Below are positions 53,631 to 64,000 of a stretch of 64,000 nucleotides of DNA, piece after piece. Every line of letters starts with the position of its first letter. Position 1 is the first letter of the stretch. The notes beneath the pieces are model-generated. The model was given only the letters and a program-made list of their open reading frames with translations. It did not search any database and had not been told where the DNA came from. The DNA comes from an uncultured Planctomycetota bacterium (lineage in GTDB: Bacteria > Planctomycetota > Planctomycetia > Gemmatales > HRBIN36), in assembly GCA_937944855.1 (NCBI GenBank), contig CALFAY010000005.1, positions 175,924 to 239,923 of the forward strand, read 5' to 3'. Made by a program: the position numbers and the translations under genes.

Positions 53631-54638
53631 TCACCCATCACGGAGACTGGGAAGGACAGGAAGATCGGCTTCCAGCAATCGCAGAGCTTGCGGTCCTCGA
53701 ACGTACACGGAGACCTGCGGCTGAGGCAGACCCCAGCTTCGCAGGCTGAATTGGCGAAAATCTGGTAAGCGCCGATCGTTCGCGGCCACCGGAAGCAGGA
53801 CCCCATCAGCCTGCGCCTGAGCAGCGAGGCGCTGAAGCCCTCTCAGAAAATCGCGGAGAGCCTGACGGTCTGCGTACCAAACGTGTCCGAGGAGCCACAG
53901 TCTGACCTTGGAACCGAGGGCGGGCAGCCGGCGATATCCGAAAGCCGCCCAGCGCAGATACCACGGTACACGCACCAATCCCTTCAAACCCGGCCGATGG
54001 ACGATGCCGCCCGCCACCAGGCCGTTCTCGCTGAGAACGACCGACGCCATGCCGCAGTCTCGGGTATCATCCATGAAGGCGTACTCGGGACGTAGCTTCC
54101 TGTCGATTAGGAAGGCATGTTCCGCAGCGACAGGTTCCCGGACCTGAAGAGCGTTGCGGTCCTGCATGCGATCACCGGCGTCGGGTAGAAGAACGAAGTA
54201 GCGAATCGGATAGGGAAGCGCGATGAATCCGGCCCGTTCCAACACACGCCGGTTGGCTCGATTGTCGGCCAGAACCAGAGCGTAATGAACGGCCACCGGG
54301 GAACCGGTTTGGAGTTGATGCTCCAGCAGAGCTAGGCCGATGCCTTGCCGACGATATGCCGGATGCACCATGCGGTCGAAAAGATACCCGACGCGGCAGC
54401 GTTGACCGGCCAGCCAAACGTCCTTGTATCCCAGGCAGCCGACGGCGACGATTCGGTTGTTCCGTTCAGCGACCGTGACCTGAAACTCCGAGAAGTGACG
54501 GCACCGCTCCCAGAAGTCTTGGCGTTCGTGGTAGAAACGCAGCCGGCTGCCCTGAGGACACAGGCGGGCCAGATGGCACAGGGATTCGTTGTCCCGCAGA
54601 GCATCCGCCGGGCGAAACTTCAGGCCCGCCACCTTCAA
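53631..54638 (-). CDS. GNAT-type N-acetyltransferase
   Basis: About 335 residues. The N-terminal part has an acetyl-CoA motif A, DRMVHPAYRRQGIGLALLEHQL, with the Q/R-x-x-G-x-G/A pattern; a second, more divergent half follows with a segment LLGHVWYADRQALRDFLRG. TTG 54638 overlaps the stop of the upstream gene as TTGA; GTG 54632 is an alternative. Upstream frame extends to 54797 but is a non-gene overlap. It is between a 128-residue unknown protein and the PaaK-like ligase, probably one operon. Acceptor unknown. Confidence 0.8.
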   Translation of the reverse strand: MKVAGLKFRPADALRDNESLCHLARLCPQGSRLRFYHERQDFWERCRHFSEFQVTVAERNNRIVAVGCLGYKDVWLAGQRCRVGYLFDRMVHPAYRRQGIGLALLEHQLQTGSPVAVHYALVLADNRANRRVLERAGFIALPYPIRYFVLLPDAGDRMQDRNALQVREPVAAEHAFLIDRKLRPEYAFMDDTRDCGMASVVLSENGLVAGGIVHRPGLKGLVRVPWYLRWAAFGYRRLPALGSKVRLWLLGHVWYADRQALRDFLRGLQRLAAQAQADGVLLPVAANDRRLPDFRQFSLRSWGLPQPQVSVYVRGPQALRLLEADLPVLPSLRDG

Positions 54639-55021
54639 CCGGCCCGTCGCCAGGACTCGACGGTCTGGGTGGGAAGCACCGGCTGATCGAGCAGCCAGGC
54701 CAGATCGGTGCCCAGGGCAGCCAGCACCTCGGCCAGGCTCGTTCCCAGAATCTGATGCCGTTGCAGCCGGGACCATTGCAGACACGCCTGATTCCATAAC
54801 ACGCGCAGATGGTACGAATTCGTTCCCGTGCGCAGAACCTCGACGCCGAAACGCTGCGGCGGCTGACCGACGAATTGGAAACCGCAGGGCAACTCCCAGG
54901 TTTGCCTGTCGGCGAGAGGAGTACTGCTCCAGTCCAACTCGAAGGCGGGGAAGTGCGGGTCAAAATCTTCCTCGAAGTGGCAACTCAAGATGCGCGGTTC
55001 CGTCCAGAATGACGTGGACAT
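54635..55021 (-). CDS. Small protein of unknown function
   Basis: 128 residues from ATG 55021 (GGAG 11 nt upstream). It begins MSTSFWTEPRILSCHFEEDFD and contains GFQFVGQPPQRFGVEVLR and a helix LGTSLAEVLAALGTDLAWLLDQ; no signal peptide or metal motif is evident, so it is probably cytoplasmic. No family recognised. Its stop overlaps the TTG start of the GNAT gene, so the two are probably co-translated and functionally linked. Confidence 0.65.
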   Translation of the reverse strand: MSTSFWTEPRILSCHFEEDFDPHFPAFELDWSSTPLADRQTWELPCGFQFVGQPPQRFGVEVLRTGTNSYHLRVLWNQACLQWSRLQRHQILGTSLAEVLAALGTDLAWLLDQPVLPTQTVESWRRAG

Positions 55022-55232
55022 GCCTGGATTCTCCAGACTGTCTGATCGCCCGCTGCGGATTCCTGGCTGATCTTCTGGAGCCTTGGGATACCCGACTGCG
55101 GCGATTCCTGTCAAGCCCGTCCCTGGTCACCGATACCTGCACAGACGCCTAAATGCGGTTGTCGAATTCGCTTGCTTTGCGTACCCTTCCGAGCCGGTTT
55201 CAACGATGGGCTGCTCACCGAGATGGATTTCG

Positions 55233-58200
55233 ATGAAGCGGATCATCAAGAATGTCTTGCGAGCAACGGCGGTCCTGCTGGCTGTCGGGCTGCTGATCGC
55301 GTACTGGTGCCTGCGCACTTGGACCGATCCGGAAGGCGTCCGACGAATCGTTCTGGAGACCTTGGCCGCCGAGATGCCCGAGGTTCAGGCCGAAGTGGAC
55401 GAGGCCCGCCTGCACTGGCTGGGCGGCGTCCGGCTGCGAAACCTCCGCCTGAGGCGGCGCGACCAAGCCGATCAGGAACCGTTCCTCTCCGTTGCCCAAG
55501 TCACCCTGTATCCGGATCGGGAACGGCTCTCACGGGGGCAACTGGCTGTCAACAAGCTCGAACTGCACCAGCCCACGCTACGGGTCACGGTCGATCCCAA
55601 GGGCCGGTCCAATCTGGACGGATTATTCCGCGACTTCCGGCGAAGCCGATCTCTGCCAATCCTGGTCGTTCGCCAGGGGCGGGTGATCCTGGACGATCAA
55701 GTCCACAAGGCCCTCTGGAACTTTGACCGAGCCGAATCGACCCTCACACCGGGCAGCAACGAGGGCTACCATCTGCACCTGACGGCCTCCAGTCCCTTGT
55801 TTGGCTCAGCGGAGCTGGACGGGTTGGTCCGCCTGGACCCTCGGGAATGCACGCTGCACGTCTCTTTGCCCACGGTGGCTTTAGGACCGGAACTCCGAAA
55901 CCTGGCTGCCTGCTACGTTCCGGAGGCGGCTGAGATCGCGGAGGTCGCCGGGACCCTCAACATGGAAGGCGAACTGGCTTTTCATCCCAAAAGCAGCCAA
56001 CCGTGGAGCTGGAGTCTTTCGATCAGGCTGCGCGACGGTCGTCTCCACCATAAAGAGCTGCCCGTCCCGTTGCACCAAATCCAGGCCGGTGCGGCCATTT
56101 TTGGGCGTAGGTTACGACTTGACTACGTGACCGCCCGCCTCGGAACCGGCACGCTGGACGTTTCGGGACACCTGGAATTGTCTGAGCACGGCGATTTCGA
56201 CCTTCGCGGTGCCGTGTCCGGCTTGCAGGTGGATGAACAGCTCATCGCCGGTCTGCCCAGCCGTTTACGGGACACCGTGCAGGAGTTCGACCCGCGGGGC
56301 ACTCTGGACCTTCGCTTCACCGCGGCTCGGGAAGGAGAGAGCACCTCGTTGGATTACGTCCTTCAACCGCGGGGAATGACCGCGACCTACGAGGATTTCC
56401 CGTACACTGTGGAAGGCATCGTCGGCGAACTGCATTACCGCACGGCGGGGAATCTGCCCGTCATTCATGTCCGGCTGGAAGGAAAGGCCGACGGTCAGCC
56501 GGTGCGGATGGTCGGCGATGTCTTTGGCGAGGGCCTTCGGACCGGCGGCGGTTTGCGTCCCGGCTTCAATCTCGAAATTCAGGGCACACGGGTACCGATT
56601 ACCCCTCGATTGATCAAAGCCCTGGAGCCGTACCCCAAGACGGCCGAAATTGTTCACGAGTTCAAGCCGACGGGTTTCGTCACCGCCCTGGTCAATCTCC
56701 AACGCCGCCCGGCAGAACAGCTCAATGAGCGCCCGCCCCTGGACAAACGCTTTAAGCTCCGCTTCCACGACGCCGCCATGTGCTACGCGGAATTCCCTTA
56801 CCCGGTGGAAGAAATCGAGGGCACGCTGGAGATCCAGCCCGACGAATCCTGGCGGTTCTACGATTTTCGCGGTCGGCACAAAGGCGGCGAGTTCCAGGCG
56901 TCCGGCGTGTCGGAACCGAGTCCGGACGGCAACCGCATCCGCCTCTGGATTCACGGCCAAAACACCCTGATGGACGAAGAGTTGGAAGCCGCCCTGGACG
57001 AAGAAATGAAGGCGGCCTGGAAACTCTTCAACCCGTCCGGACGGGCCGACTTCCTCGCCCAGATCGACATCGTCGGGAAAGGCCGACCCGTCCTCGAACT
57101 CCGCGCCGCCGCCCGTCGTTGCCGCATGAAGCCCAGTTGCTTCCCGTACCAACTGGAAGACGTGGAAGGTGATTTTCACTACGCCGAGGATCGGGTCATC
57201 CTGACCGACTTCCGAGGCCGACACGGACCAACCCAAGTCAGTCTCAAACTGGCTGAGGTCGTGCTTTACTGCAACGGCGGCTATCGGGCCGATCTGTATC
57301 AACTCCGCGCTGACAATCTCTGGGTCGATAAGGAATTCCTGGATGCCGTGCCTCCCATGGTGCGAACCGCGTTCGCCACGCTTCAGCCGGACAAGCCCAT
57401 TCGTATCATCACGGACCTGGTGCTGATCGAGAACCAGGGAGCGACGCAATACCACTGGGACGGCAGCGCCGCATTCGCCCGGACCAAATTGCAATGCGGT
57501 CTGGAAGCCTCCGACGCCACGGGTCAGGTCGCCTTGAGGGGCTGGTACGACGGCTCAAAGCTCGTGGCCCAGGGCAACCTTCGCCTGGAGGAAGTCACGG
57601 TGGCCCAGCTTCCTCTTCGGGATGTCCGAAGCCCCATTCGCGTCACCCAGGGAGCCGTGGTGCTCAATGGGATTGAAGCGAGACTGTACGGCGGACAGGT
57701 GTATGGGCCTCTCCGGGTGACTTTCCACAACGAGCCTCGCTTCGACGTGGACCTGACGGCATCGCAGATCGACCTGGAGACCTTTGCCCGTGGAACCTTG
57801 GGCCGAAGTGGTCAGGTACGCGGCAGGGCATCGGCCCGTTTGCGGCTTCAGGGGCAGGGTTCGGACCTGAGCACTTTGCGCGGCGAAGGCACGATTCACA
57901 TTCACGACGGGGCACGCATCTACGATCTGCCCTTGATCCTCAACCTGCTGACGGCCCTGAGCGGCCATCTGCCCAAGGGTTCGGCCTTCCAGGAGGCGCG
58001 CGCCGACCTGGTCATCGTCGGCGACCGCATCCGCGTCACTCATGCGGAACTGCTGGGGGACGCCCTCAGCCTGCGCGGCCAGGGAGACATGCGGGTGGAC
58101 GGCACGGATTTGAACCTGGAAATGTATGGCCTGTTGTGGGGAAGGACCTTGCCGCTCTTGCCGCCGCTGATCGACCGCATTCCCGTCGAGGTCAGCCGCC

Positions 58201-58355
58201 AACTGATGAAGATCCGCATTCAAGGCAGCCTCGGCGACGTGCAAGTGAAGAAAGAACCGATGCCGATTCTCGTCGAGCCGCTGCGGGAATTGTGGAAGAC
58301 AATGGCAGACAGGATGCGGGAACAGGAGAAACGGCTGCAGCGCCGTCTGCCTTGA
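55233..58355 (+). CDS. AsmA-like large membrane-anchored protein
   Basis: 1040 residues. One N-terminal transmembrane helix (about 8-27) followed by a long beta-rich, repetitive periplasmic domain with AsmA/TamB-like features: short strands ending GTLDVSGHLELS, ...GRSGQVRGRASARLRLQGQGSDLSTLRGEG (typical AsmA C-terminal block near 865-900) and a final amphipathic tail. AsmA-like proteins are proposed to move phospholipids or LPS-type lipids between membranes. ATG 55233 is chosen inside a longer frame from 55083. It is followed after 46 nt by the LptF/G gene. Confidence 0.85.
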   Translation: MKRIIKNVLRATAVLLAVGLLIAYWCLRTWTDPEGVRRIVLETLAAEMPEVQAEVDEARLHWLGGVRLRNLRLRRRDQADQEPFLSVAQVTLYPDRERLSRGQLAVNKLELHQPTLRVTVDPKGRSNLDGLFRDFRRSRSLPILVVRQGRVILDDQVHKALWNFDRAESTLTPGSNEGYHLHLTASSPLFGSAELDGLVRLDPRECTLHVSLPTVALGPELRNLAACYVPEAAEIAEVAGTLNMEGELAFHPKSSQPWSWSLSIRLRDGRLHHKELPVPLHQIQAGAAIFGRRLRLDYVTARLGTGTLDVSGHLELSEHGDFDLRGAVSGLQVDEQLIAGLPSRLRDTVQEFDPRGTLDLRFTAAREGESTSLDYVLQPRGMTATYEDFPYTVEGIVGELHYRTAGNLPVIHVRLEGKADGQPVRMVGDVFGEGLRTGGGLRPGFNLEIQGTRVPITPRLIKALEPYPKTAEIVHEFKPTGFVTALVNLQRRPAEQLNERPPLDKRFKLRFHDAAMCYAEFPYPVEEIEGTLEIQPDESWRFYDFRGRHKGGEFQASGVSEPSPDGNRIRLWIHGQNTLMDEELEAALDEEMKAAWKLFNPSGRADFLAQIDIVGKGRPVLELRAAARRCRMKPSCFPYQLEDVEGDFHYAEDRVILTDFRGRHGPTQVSLKLAEVVLYCNGGYRADLYQLRADNLWVDKEFLDAVPPMVRTAFATLQPDKPIRIITDLVLIENQGATQYHWDGSAAFARTKLQCGLEASDATGQVALRGWYDGSKLVAQGNLRLEEVTVAQLPLRDVRSPIRVTQGAVVLNGIEARLYGGQVYGPLRVTFHNEPRFDVDLTASQIDLETFARGTLGRSGQVRGRASARLRLQGQGSDLSTLRGEGTIHIHDGARIYDLPLILNLLTALSGHLPKGSAFQEARADLVIVGDRIRVTHAELLGDALSLRGQGDMRVDGTDLNLEMYGLLWGRTLPLLPPLIDRIPVEVSRQLMKIRIQGSLGDVQVKKEPMPILVEPLRELWKTMADRMREQEKRLQRRLP

Positions 58356-58401
58356 GCTACCCAGCGGCATCGCAAGCCGGGCACGGAGGCAATCAGGGAG
58401 G

Positions 58402-59631
58402 ATGCTCGTGAGGCCGTGGCACATCTTGCAGCGGAGCATCTTGAGCGAACTGGTCCGGGTCTTTGCCCTGGCCCTGCTCGCCCTGACGGGCATCTTGGTC
58501 ATGGCCGGCATCGTCGCCGAAGCCGCCCGCCAGGGGCTGGGACCGGAGCAGATCGTCAAGCTGGTTCCCCTGTTGATCCCCGGCACCTTGCCGTTCACGA
58601 TCCCCGCCACGATGTTGTTTGCCGTCTCGGTCACCTTCGGCCGCATGTCCGCCGACAATGAATTGACGGCGATCAAGGCGGCGGGAGTGCCGATCACTTA
58701 TGCGTTGTGGCCGGCCTTGTTCCTCGGAGCGGCCATCAGCGCGGTGGTCTGGTGGCTCAACGACGAGTTTATCCCGCGCAACCACCACCTGCTGCGAACC
58801 ACGGCCCTGAAGGACATCGAAGAACTGCTTTACAGCCGACTGCGACGCGACCTCTGCTTCAACGAACCGCGGGTCAACTACGCCATCTGGGTCCGGGATG
58901 TGCAGGGACGACGGCTGCTGACGGCCACATTTAAGAAGCGCGACGCCAACGGGCGGGACGAGATCATCGCCCAGGCTGAGATCGCCGAACTGACCGTGGA
59001 CCTGGAAGGAGAAACCGTCTGGGTCGAGATGTGGCAGGGCGACATGTCCAAGGACGGCGGCGCGACGTACTTCAGCTTCGATAAGGAGAAGGTGCCGCTG
59101 CCGCTGCCTCCGCTGGGAGCGGCTCGCAAGGTCCGCGCCCGCGAACTGACCAACTCGCAAATCCTGGTTCGCCGCCAGGAACTCCTGGACAAGATCGCCG
59201 AGCTGGAAACAAAGCAGCGAAGTCGGGCTGCCGAGAATCCGCCGCAGGAAGGCTGGCCGAAAAACGAAACGCAAAGGGAGAAAGGCTTAACGTCCGCTCC
59301 CAAGCTGCCTCCGGAAACGGAATTGAAGTTCCTTTATAAGGAGCTCTATGAACTCGACACCGAATATGCGACGCGACCGGCCTTGGCTCTGGGCTGTCTG
59401 TTTTTCGTGTTGATCGGCTGCCCCGTCGCCATCTGGTTCCATAAACGGGACTTTCTCAGCGCGTTTGTCACCTGCTTTTTACCGATTGTGATCGTCTATT
59501 ATCCCCTGATGATGTTTGGTATCAATCTGGGCAAGGAGGGTCGCGTCAATCCCATGTACATGATGTGGACCGGCAACTTGGTGCTCGGTCTGGTGGGATT
59601 AATACTGCTGTGGCGGTTGACTCGGCGGTGA
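58402..59631 (+). CDS. LptF/LptG (YjgP/YjgQ) family permease
   Basis: 409 residues with three transmembrane helices at each end (about 15-35, 52-75, 92-115 and 325-395) around a large periplasmic domain, the normal YjgP/YjgQ layout. The TIPATMLFAVSVTFGRMSADNELTAIKAAG loop is the conserved cytoplasmic coupling segment near the second and third helices. LptF/G extract lipopolysaccharide-type lipids with LptB. Only one subunit gene is here; the partner and LptB are not in the window. It pairs with the AsmA-like gene upstream. Confidence 0.9.
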   Translation: MLVRPWHILQRSILSELVRVFALALLALTGILVMAGIVAEAARQGLGPEQIVKLVPLLIPGTLPFTIPATMLFAVSVTFGRMSADNELTAIKAAGVPITYALWPALFLGAAISAVVWWLNDEFIPRNHHLLRTTALKDIEELLYSRLRRDLCFNEPRVNYAIWVRDVQGRRLLTATFKKRDANGRDEIIAQAEIAELTVDLEGETVWVEMWQGDMSKDGGATYFSFDKEKVPLPLPPLGAARKVRARELTNSQILVRRQELLDKIAELETKQRSRAAENPPQEGWPKNETQREKGLTSAPKLPPETELKFLYKELYELDTEYATRPALALGCLFFVLIGCPVAIWFHKRDFLSAFVTCFLPIVIVYYPLMMFGINLGKEGRVNPMYMMWTGNLVLGLVGLILLWRLTRR

Positions 59632-61281
59632 AGCCTCGGCCTTGGCATCATCAGCGGCGACAATCTCTTGTCTGTTGCCGGTGTTATTGTTCTGCACGCC
59701 GTTGCCGGACTGGTCTTTGGTTCCCTTCTTTTTCCGCTTCTTGCGGCGTTTCGGTTCCGGTTTTATTTCGCGGGTCAGGGCATACCCGGCCCGGCCTAGG
59801 ACTCTGGCCCAGGTCAGCCAGCCGTAGCTGGACGCCCCTGCCGCGACAGGTACCAATACCACATACGAAGCGGCCAGATAATTGGTAAACAGCCAAACCA
59901 GTATAATGACAAAGGCATAGACATAAAATGGCGGTATAACATCGGAACGTTTTCTTAACATTGTCAGGACTTCCGGATCGATGACCCAGTACCAAGCGTC
60001 CTTGCTGAGCACGGAAAGAATGACGACGCTGCTAGTCAATGGACCAAGCACTATAAACAAAGCTTGTCCGCCATATCCCAGCTGGGCGAGAAGCAGGTAG
60101 GGGAGATATAAGCCGACACCGAATAACCAGACGAGTTTCGCCAAGCATAAGGCCGCTGCCTGCACGTCCATTTCTGGGTATTCGATTTCGTCCCTCCCGC
60201 TGGCGGTTTCGGTCAAAACGTGGAGGAACGTCCGGGCGGCGTAGGCCCCCGTCACCAGACTGGCCATGAGCGCCCCAAGTCCTCCGAAGACCATCGAAAC
60301 GTGGCCCATCAACTCGGAGAACGAGTAGCAGTAGCGGATTAGCGCGACCAGTATTCCGACCACCGACCAGCCGGCGGTCATGACCAGCAGCCGCAGCAGG
60401 TTCTTCGGACGCAGCGCGAAGTTCCACACGCCGTCCCAGAACAGCTTGAGCGGCACCGGCGGAGGCTCTTCCGGTTCCAATTCCGCGTCGCTGAGCTGAT
60501 ACGGCGAATAGAGATCGGGTTCCGGTTCCTTTTTCCCTGCTGAAGTAACGGTTTCCGGAGCGGTCTGGGGCGTCACGGCCTCGGCCATGCCCGCGTCCGA
60601 GCGTCCCGTCGTCAGGCTGGTGGGACCATCCAGAGGCAAATCGGCGAGTCGGTACGGTCCGATGTCCGGATCCTGAGTCGGCTTCTCATCGGGTGTTTCC
60701 ACCAAAATCCGATCCGCCAACGGACCAGACGAGGGATTCGGCGGCGTCGCGGCGGTCGGTGTTCTATCGGCCTCCGCTTGGGGAAGGGCAGTCCCCCCGC
60801 TCTGCACGGATGGCGAGGGGCGGATGATCGGTTCGCCGAGAATGTCGTACTCGACGATGGGCTGAGACGGGGCAGGTTGAGGTTGCGATGCCGCTGTCGG
60901 ACCAGTTTGCCGTTGCGGGGCTGGCTGTTGTGCCGCCGGTCGGGCGGTCGGCTTCGCCGCAACCGGGCGGATTCCCGAGGGCTGGACCGGGTCGGCCAAG
61001 GGAATCGTCGTCGCCGACTCTGCCACGCCGTAGGTTTCGCCTTCATCCCGGGCCACGAGGACTGCCGGCTCCGGCCATTCGTCATCATCCAAAGGCACGA
61101 GGCCGAGCGGCTCCTCGGCATCGCTGATGCGTATAGAGGACTCGACCGGTTTCCGTCTGATCGGGTCGATGCGGAAGCCGCACGACGGCACCGGACAGCG
61201 TCCCTTCAGATGGGCGTAGGCCTCCTTGATGCGGAAACGTGCCCGGCAATAGGGACAGGAAAGCTCGATCCAGCCTTCCAT
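59599..61281 (-). CDS. Zinc-ribbon membrane protein of unknown function
   Basis: 560 residues from ATG 61281 (GGAG 7 nt upstream, TTG 61293 rejected). The N-terminus has C-x2-C (SCPYCR) and a second Cys pair (CPVPSC), a zinc-ribbon; a proline/Glu-rich, low-complexity region (about 80-280) follows; then five or six transmembrane helices (about 290-510) and a very basic Lys/Arg tail. This combination is common in planctomycetes but unnamed. Its last 33 nt overlap the end of the convergent LptF/G gene. Confidence 0.78.
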   Translation of the reverse strand: MEGWIELSCPYCRARFRIKEAYAHLKGRCPVPSCGFRIDPIRRKPVESSIRISDAEEPLGLVPLDDDEWPEPAVLVARDEGETYGVAESATTIPLADPVQPSGIRPVAAKPTARPAAQQPAPQRQTGPTAASQPQPAPSQPIVEYDILGEPIIRPSPSVQSGGTALPQAEADRTPTAATPPNPSSGPLADRILVETPDEKPTQDPDIGPYRLADLPLDGPTSLTTGRSDAGMAEAVTPQTAPETVTSAGKKEPEPDLYSPYQLSDAELEPEEPPPVPLKLFWDGVWNFALRPKNLLRLLVMTAGWSVVGILVALIRYCYSFSELMGHVSMVFGGLGALMASLVTGAYAARTFLHVLTETASGRDEIEYPEMDVQAAALCLAKLVWLFGVGLYLPYLLLAQLGYGGQALFIVLGPLTSSVVILSVLSKDAWYWVIDPEVLTMLRKRSDVIPPFYVYAFVIILVWLFTNYLAASYVVLVPVAAGASSYGWLTWARVLGRAGYALTREIKPEPKRRKKRKKKGTKDQSGNGVQNNNTGNRQEIVAADDAKAEASPPSQPPQQY

Positions 61282-61358
61282 GATTCGCTCCAACAGGCCG
61301 TCTCTGTACGGACGAAGAACCCCAGGGCGTCAGGAGATTTCAATTCCAGTCTCCGGCG

Positions 61359-62966
<1,608 letters not shown>

Positions 62967-63352
62967 GAATCACCATCATTGTAGCTTGGGTCAAGGACCT
63001 GACTACCGCGCAACATTTTTCCGATTCCTGCGCCGGACCCCCCTGCCTGGTTTTTTCGGCTCCCACAGTGCCCGCCGTCTTGCGACCGCGCAACATTTCC
63101 TGGATTGGCGGCGATCCCTTGCTCATCATGACGGACCTTCGGCCGGGCCAATTCAAGACCTCATCGTATCCGCTAGCGGGCGACCGTTTCCAGGTGAGGC
63201 GCGCGGCTGAAGCGGGGTCACGGGGGCATCCGCCGTGCGGTTCCGTTACTACAATGCTTGCCAGGGCAGAGGATGGACCTTGCCGGAAGCAAAACGACCG
63301 CGTTGTCGGTCGCATGCGCCCGGTGAGGACTTTCGAGGTCAAGGGTGGCGTG
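62967..63352. other. Divergent intergenic region between the thiC leader and panD
   Basis: 386 nt containing the thiC promoter -10 candidate (62978-62983), two copies of the CCGCGCAACATTT repeat and the panD promoter region. A leftward open frame across part of it has no recognisable protein and looks like chance coding in GC-rich DNA. Confidence 0.55.
62978..62983 (-). promoter_or_regulatory. Candidate -10 element of the thiC promoter
   Basis: TACAAT on the minus strand, ending about 12 nt before the 5' end of the predicted aptamer, the right place for a start site near 62970. No convincing -35 sequence was found at 16-18 nt. Confidence 0.35.
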
Positions 63353-63718
63353 ATGATCCTGCGGACCTATCTCGTCGGCAAACTGCACGGCGTCCGGCTC
63401 ACGGACAAGAACTTGTACTACCAGGGTTCCATCGCGCTCAGCCGGGAGTACCTCGAAGCCGCCAATCTGCATCCGCATGAACTGGTCCAGGTGGTCAACG
63501 TCACCACCGGCGCACGTCTGACGACCTATGTCATCCCGACGGATCAGCCCGGCGTGTGTGCCCTGAACGGCGGAGCGGCCCGCCATGCCGAGATCGGGGA
63601 TCTGATGATCGTCATGTCCTTCGCTCACAGCGACAAGCCGATCGAGCCGCGTATCGCCATCGTCGGCGAAGACAACCGGGTAGAACGCACCTTCGTCGGC
63701 CACGTCCCCCAAGACTGA
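63353..63718 (+). CDS. panD: Aspartate 1-decarboxylase
   Basis: 121 residues, standard PanD size. The self-cleavage site Gly25-Ser26 is intact in YYQGSIAL and would create the pyruvoyl group; the N-terminal LRTYLVGKLHGVRLT and the LNGGAARHAEIGD segment are also family features. PanD makes beta-alanine from aspartate for pantothenate and coenzyme A. ATG 63353 has AAGGGTGG just upstream; a longer in-frame ORF from 63068 is not used. It stands apart from other pan genes and divergent from thiC. Confidence 0.95.
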   Translation: MILRTYLVGKLHGVRLTDKNLYYQGSIALSREYLEAANLHPHELVQVVNVTTGARLTTYVIPTDQPGVCALNGGAARHAEIGDLMIVMSFAHSDKPIEPRIAIVGEDNRVERTFVGHVPQD

Positions 63719-63754
63719 CCTGCATCCTGCCTGCCGGCCTTCCGTGCTGCTGCA

Positions 63755-63782
63755 TCGCTCGGAGCGAAGATTCGCGTTTTTT
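63755..63782 (+). terminator. Possible intrinsic terminator after panD
   Basis: TCGCT (63755-63759) and AGCGA (63763-63767) form a 5-bp stem with a 3-nt loop, followed nearby by GCGTTTTTT. The stem is short and separated from the T-run by 9 nt, so this is tentative. Confidence 0.35.
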
Positions 63783-63888
63783 GTTGCAACCGTAAATGGC
63801 TCGCGGTGTGCGACGAAAGACCTTTATAGAGGCGATGTTTGCCCGCTTTGTGAGTGCATCAGCACGAGGTTTAGGAAAGGAGTTGCGC

Positions 63889-64000
63889 ATGATTCGCAAG
63901 GTGATCTTCGCAGCGGTGATTCTGGCGGTGCTCGGCTTCGTGGCCTGGACCACCGAGATCGGCAGCTACCTCTCGACCGCCTGGAAGGAAAGCACGGCCT
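63889..64000 (+). CDS. Start of a protein with an N-terminal hydrophobic segment, cut by the window edge
   Basis: Thirty-seven codons are visible from ATG 63889, preceded by AAAGGAG about 6 nt upstream, so the start is convincing. The first about 20 residues (MIRKVIFAAVILAVLGFVAW) are a signal peptide or membrane anchor. Too little is seen to assign a family. Confidence 0.6.
   Translation, partial: MIRKVIFAAVILAVLGFVAWTTEIGSYLSTAWKESTA

Overview
The window is high-GC, densely coded DNA that looks like a planctomycete chromosome, probably of the Gemmatales/Gemmataceae kind. The evidence is the gene content: a DUF1559 prepilin-like protein followed by a tiny lipoprotein, a DUF1080 protein, three secreted PQQ-type beta-propellers, a membrane-anchored Ser/Thr kinase, an ECF sigma/anti-sigma pair, a Bat-type VWA operon and many start codons without a strong Shine-Dalgarno. 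No tRNA, rRNA, CRISPR array, transposase or phage gene was found. The genus assignment is inference.

Layout. 1-7 kb: signalling and housekeeping genes (partial REC-HPt protein, STPK, secreted protein, RlmI-type rRNA methyltransferase, response regulator, zincin, Ogt). 6.6-12.9 kb: a leftward run of BatA, fused BatB/C, BatD, BatE, sigma factor and anti-sigma factor. 13-17 kb: DUF1559 gene, small lipoprotein, lipid kinase, DUF1080 protein and SDR. 17.3-20.9 kb: a leftward operon of propeller, HemN-like radical SAM enzyme and Gfo/Idh oxidoreductase, the genes overlapping by 4 nt. 21-23.8 kb: ExbD-like lipoprotein, DapB, SLOG-type protein and a tyrosine/dual-specificity phosphatase.

23.96-37.5 kb is the most distinctive region: thirteen rightward genes for a surface glycan. 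It holds a NeuB-like synthase, a KdsC-like phosphatase and a NeuA-like cytidylyltransferase (the three activities of a KDN/nonulosonate route), a transketolase, a PtmA-like SDR, an HldE/TagD-like nucleotidyltransferase, two methyltransferases, three glycosyltransferase-like proteins and two paralogous sulfotransferases. The product is predicted to be a sulfated, methylated, CMP-ulosonate-containing glycan. No NeuC-type epimerase and no flippase, polymerase or exporter is in the window.

37.5-44.3 kb: a family 5 solute-binding protein, a DUF4129 membrane protein, a HIT protein, and a NusG-like factor next to a sugar-nucleotide epimerase. 44.3-49.8 kb: leftward Fe-alcohol dehydrogenase, LuxC-like aldehyde dehydrogenase, LuxE-like ligase and a propeller lipoprotein, which together could interconvert a carboxylate, an aldehyde and an alcohol. 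49.9-55 kb: large propeller, PaaK-like ligase, GNAT protein and a small unknown. 55.2-59.6 kb: AsmA-like protein plus LptF/G permease. 59.6-64 kb: zinc-ribbon membrane protein, thiC under a TPP riboswitch whose P3 helix carries an 85-nt insertion, panD, and the first codons of one more gene.
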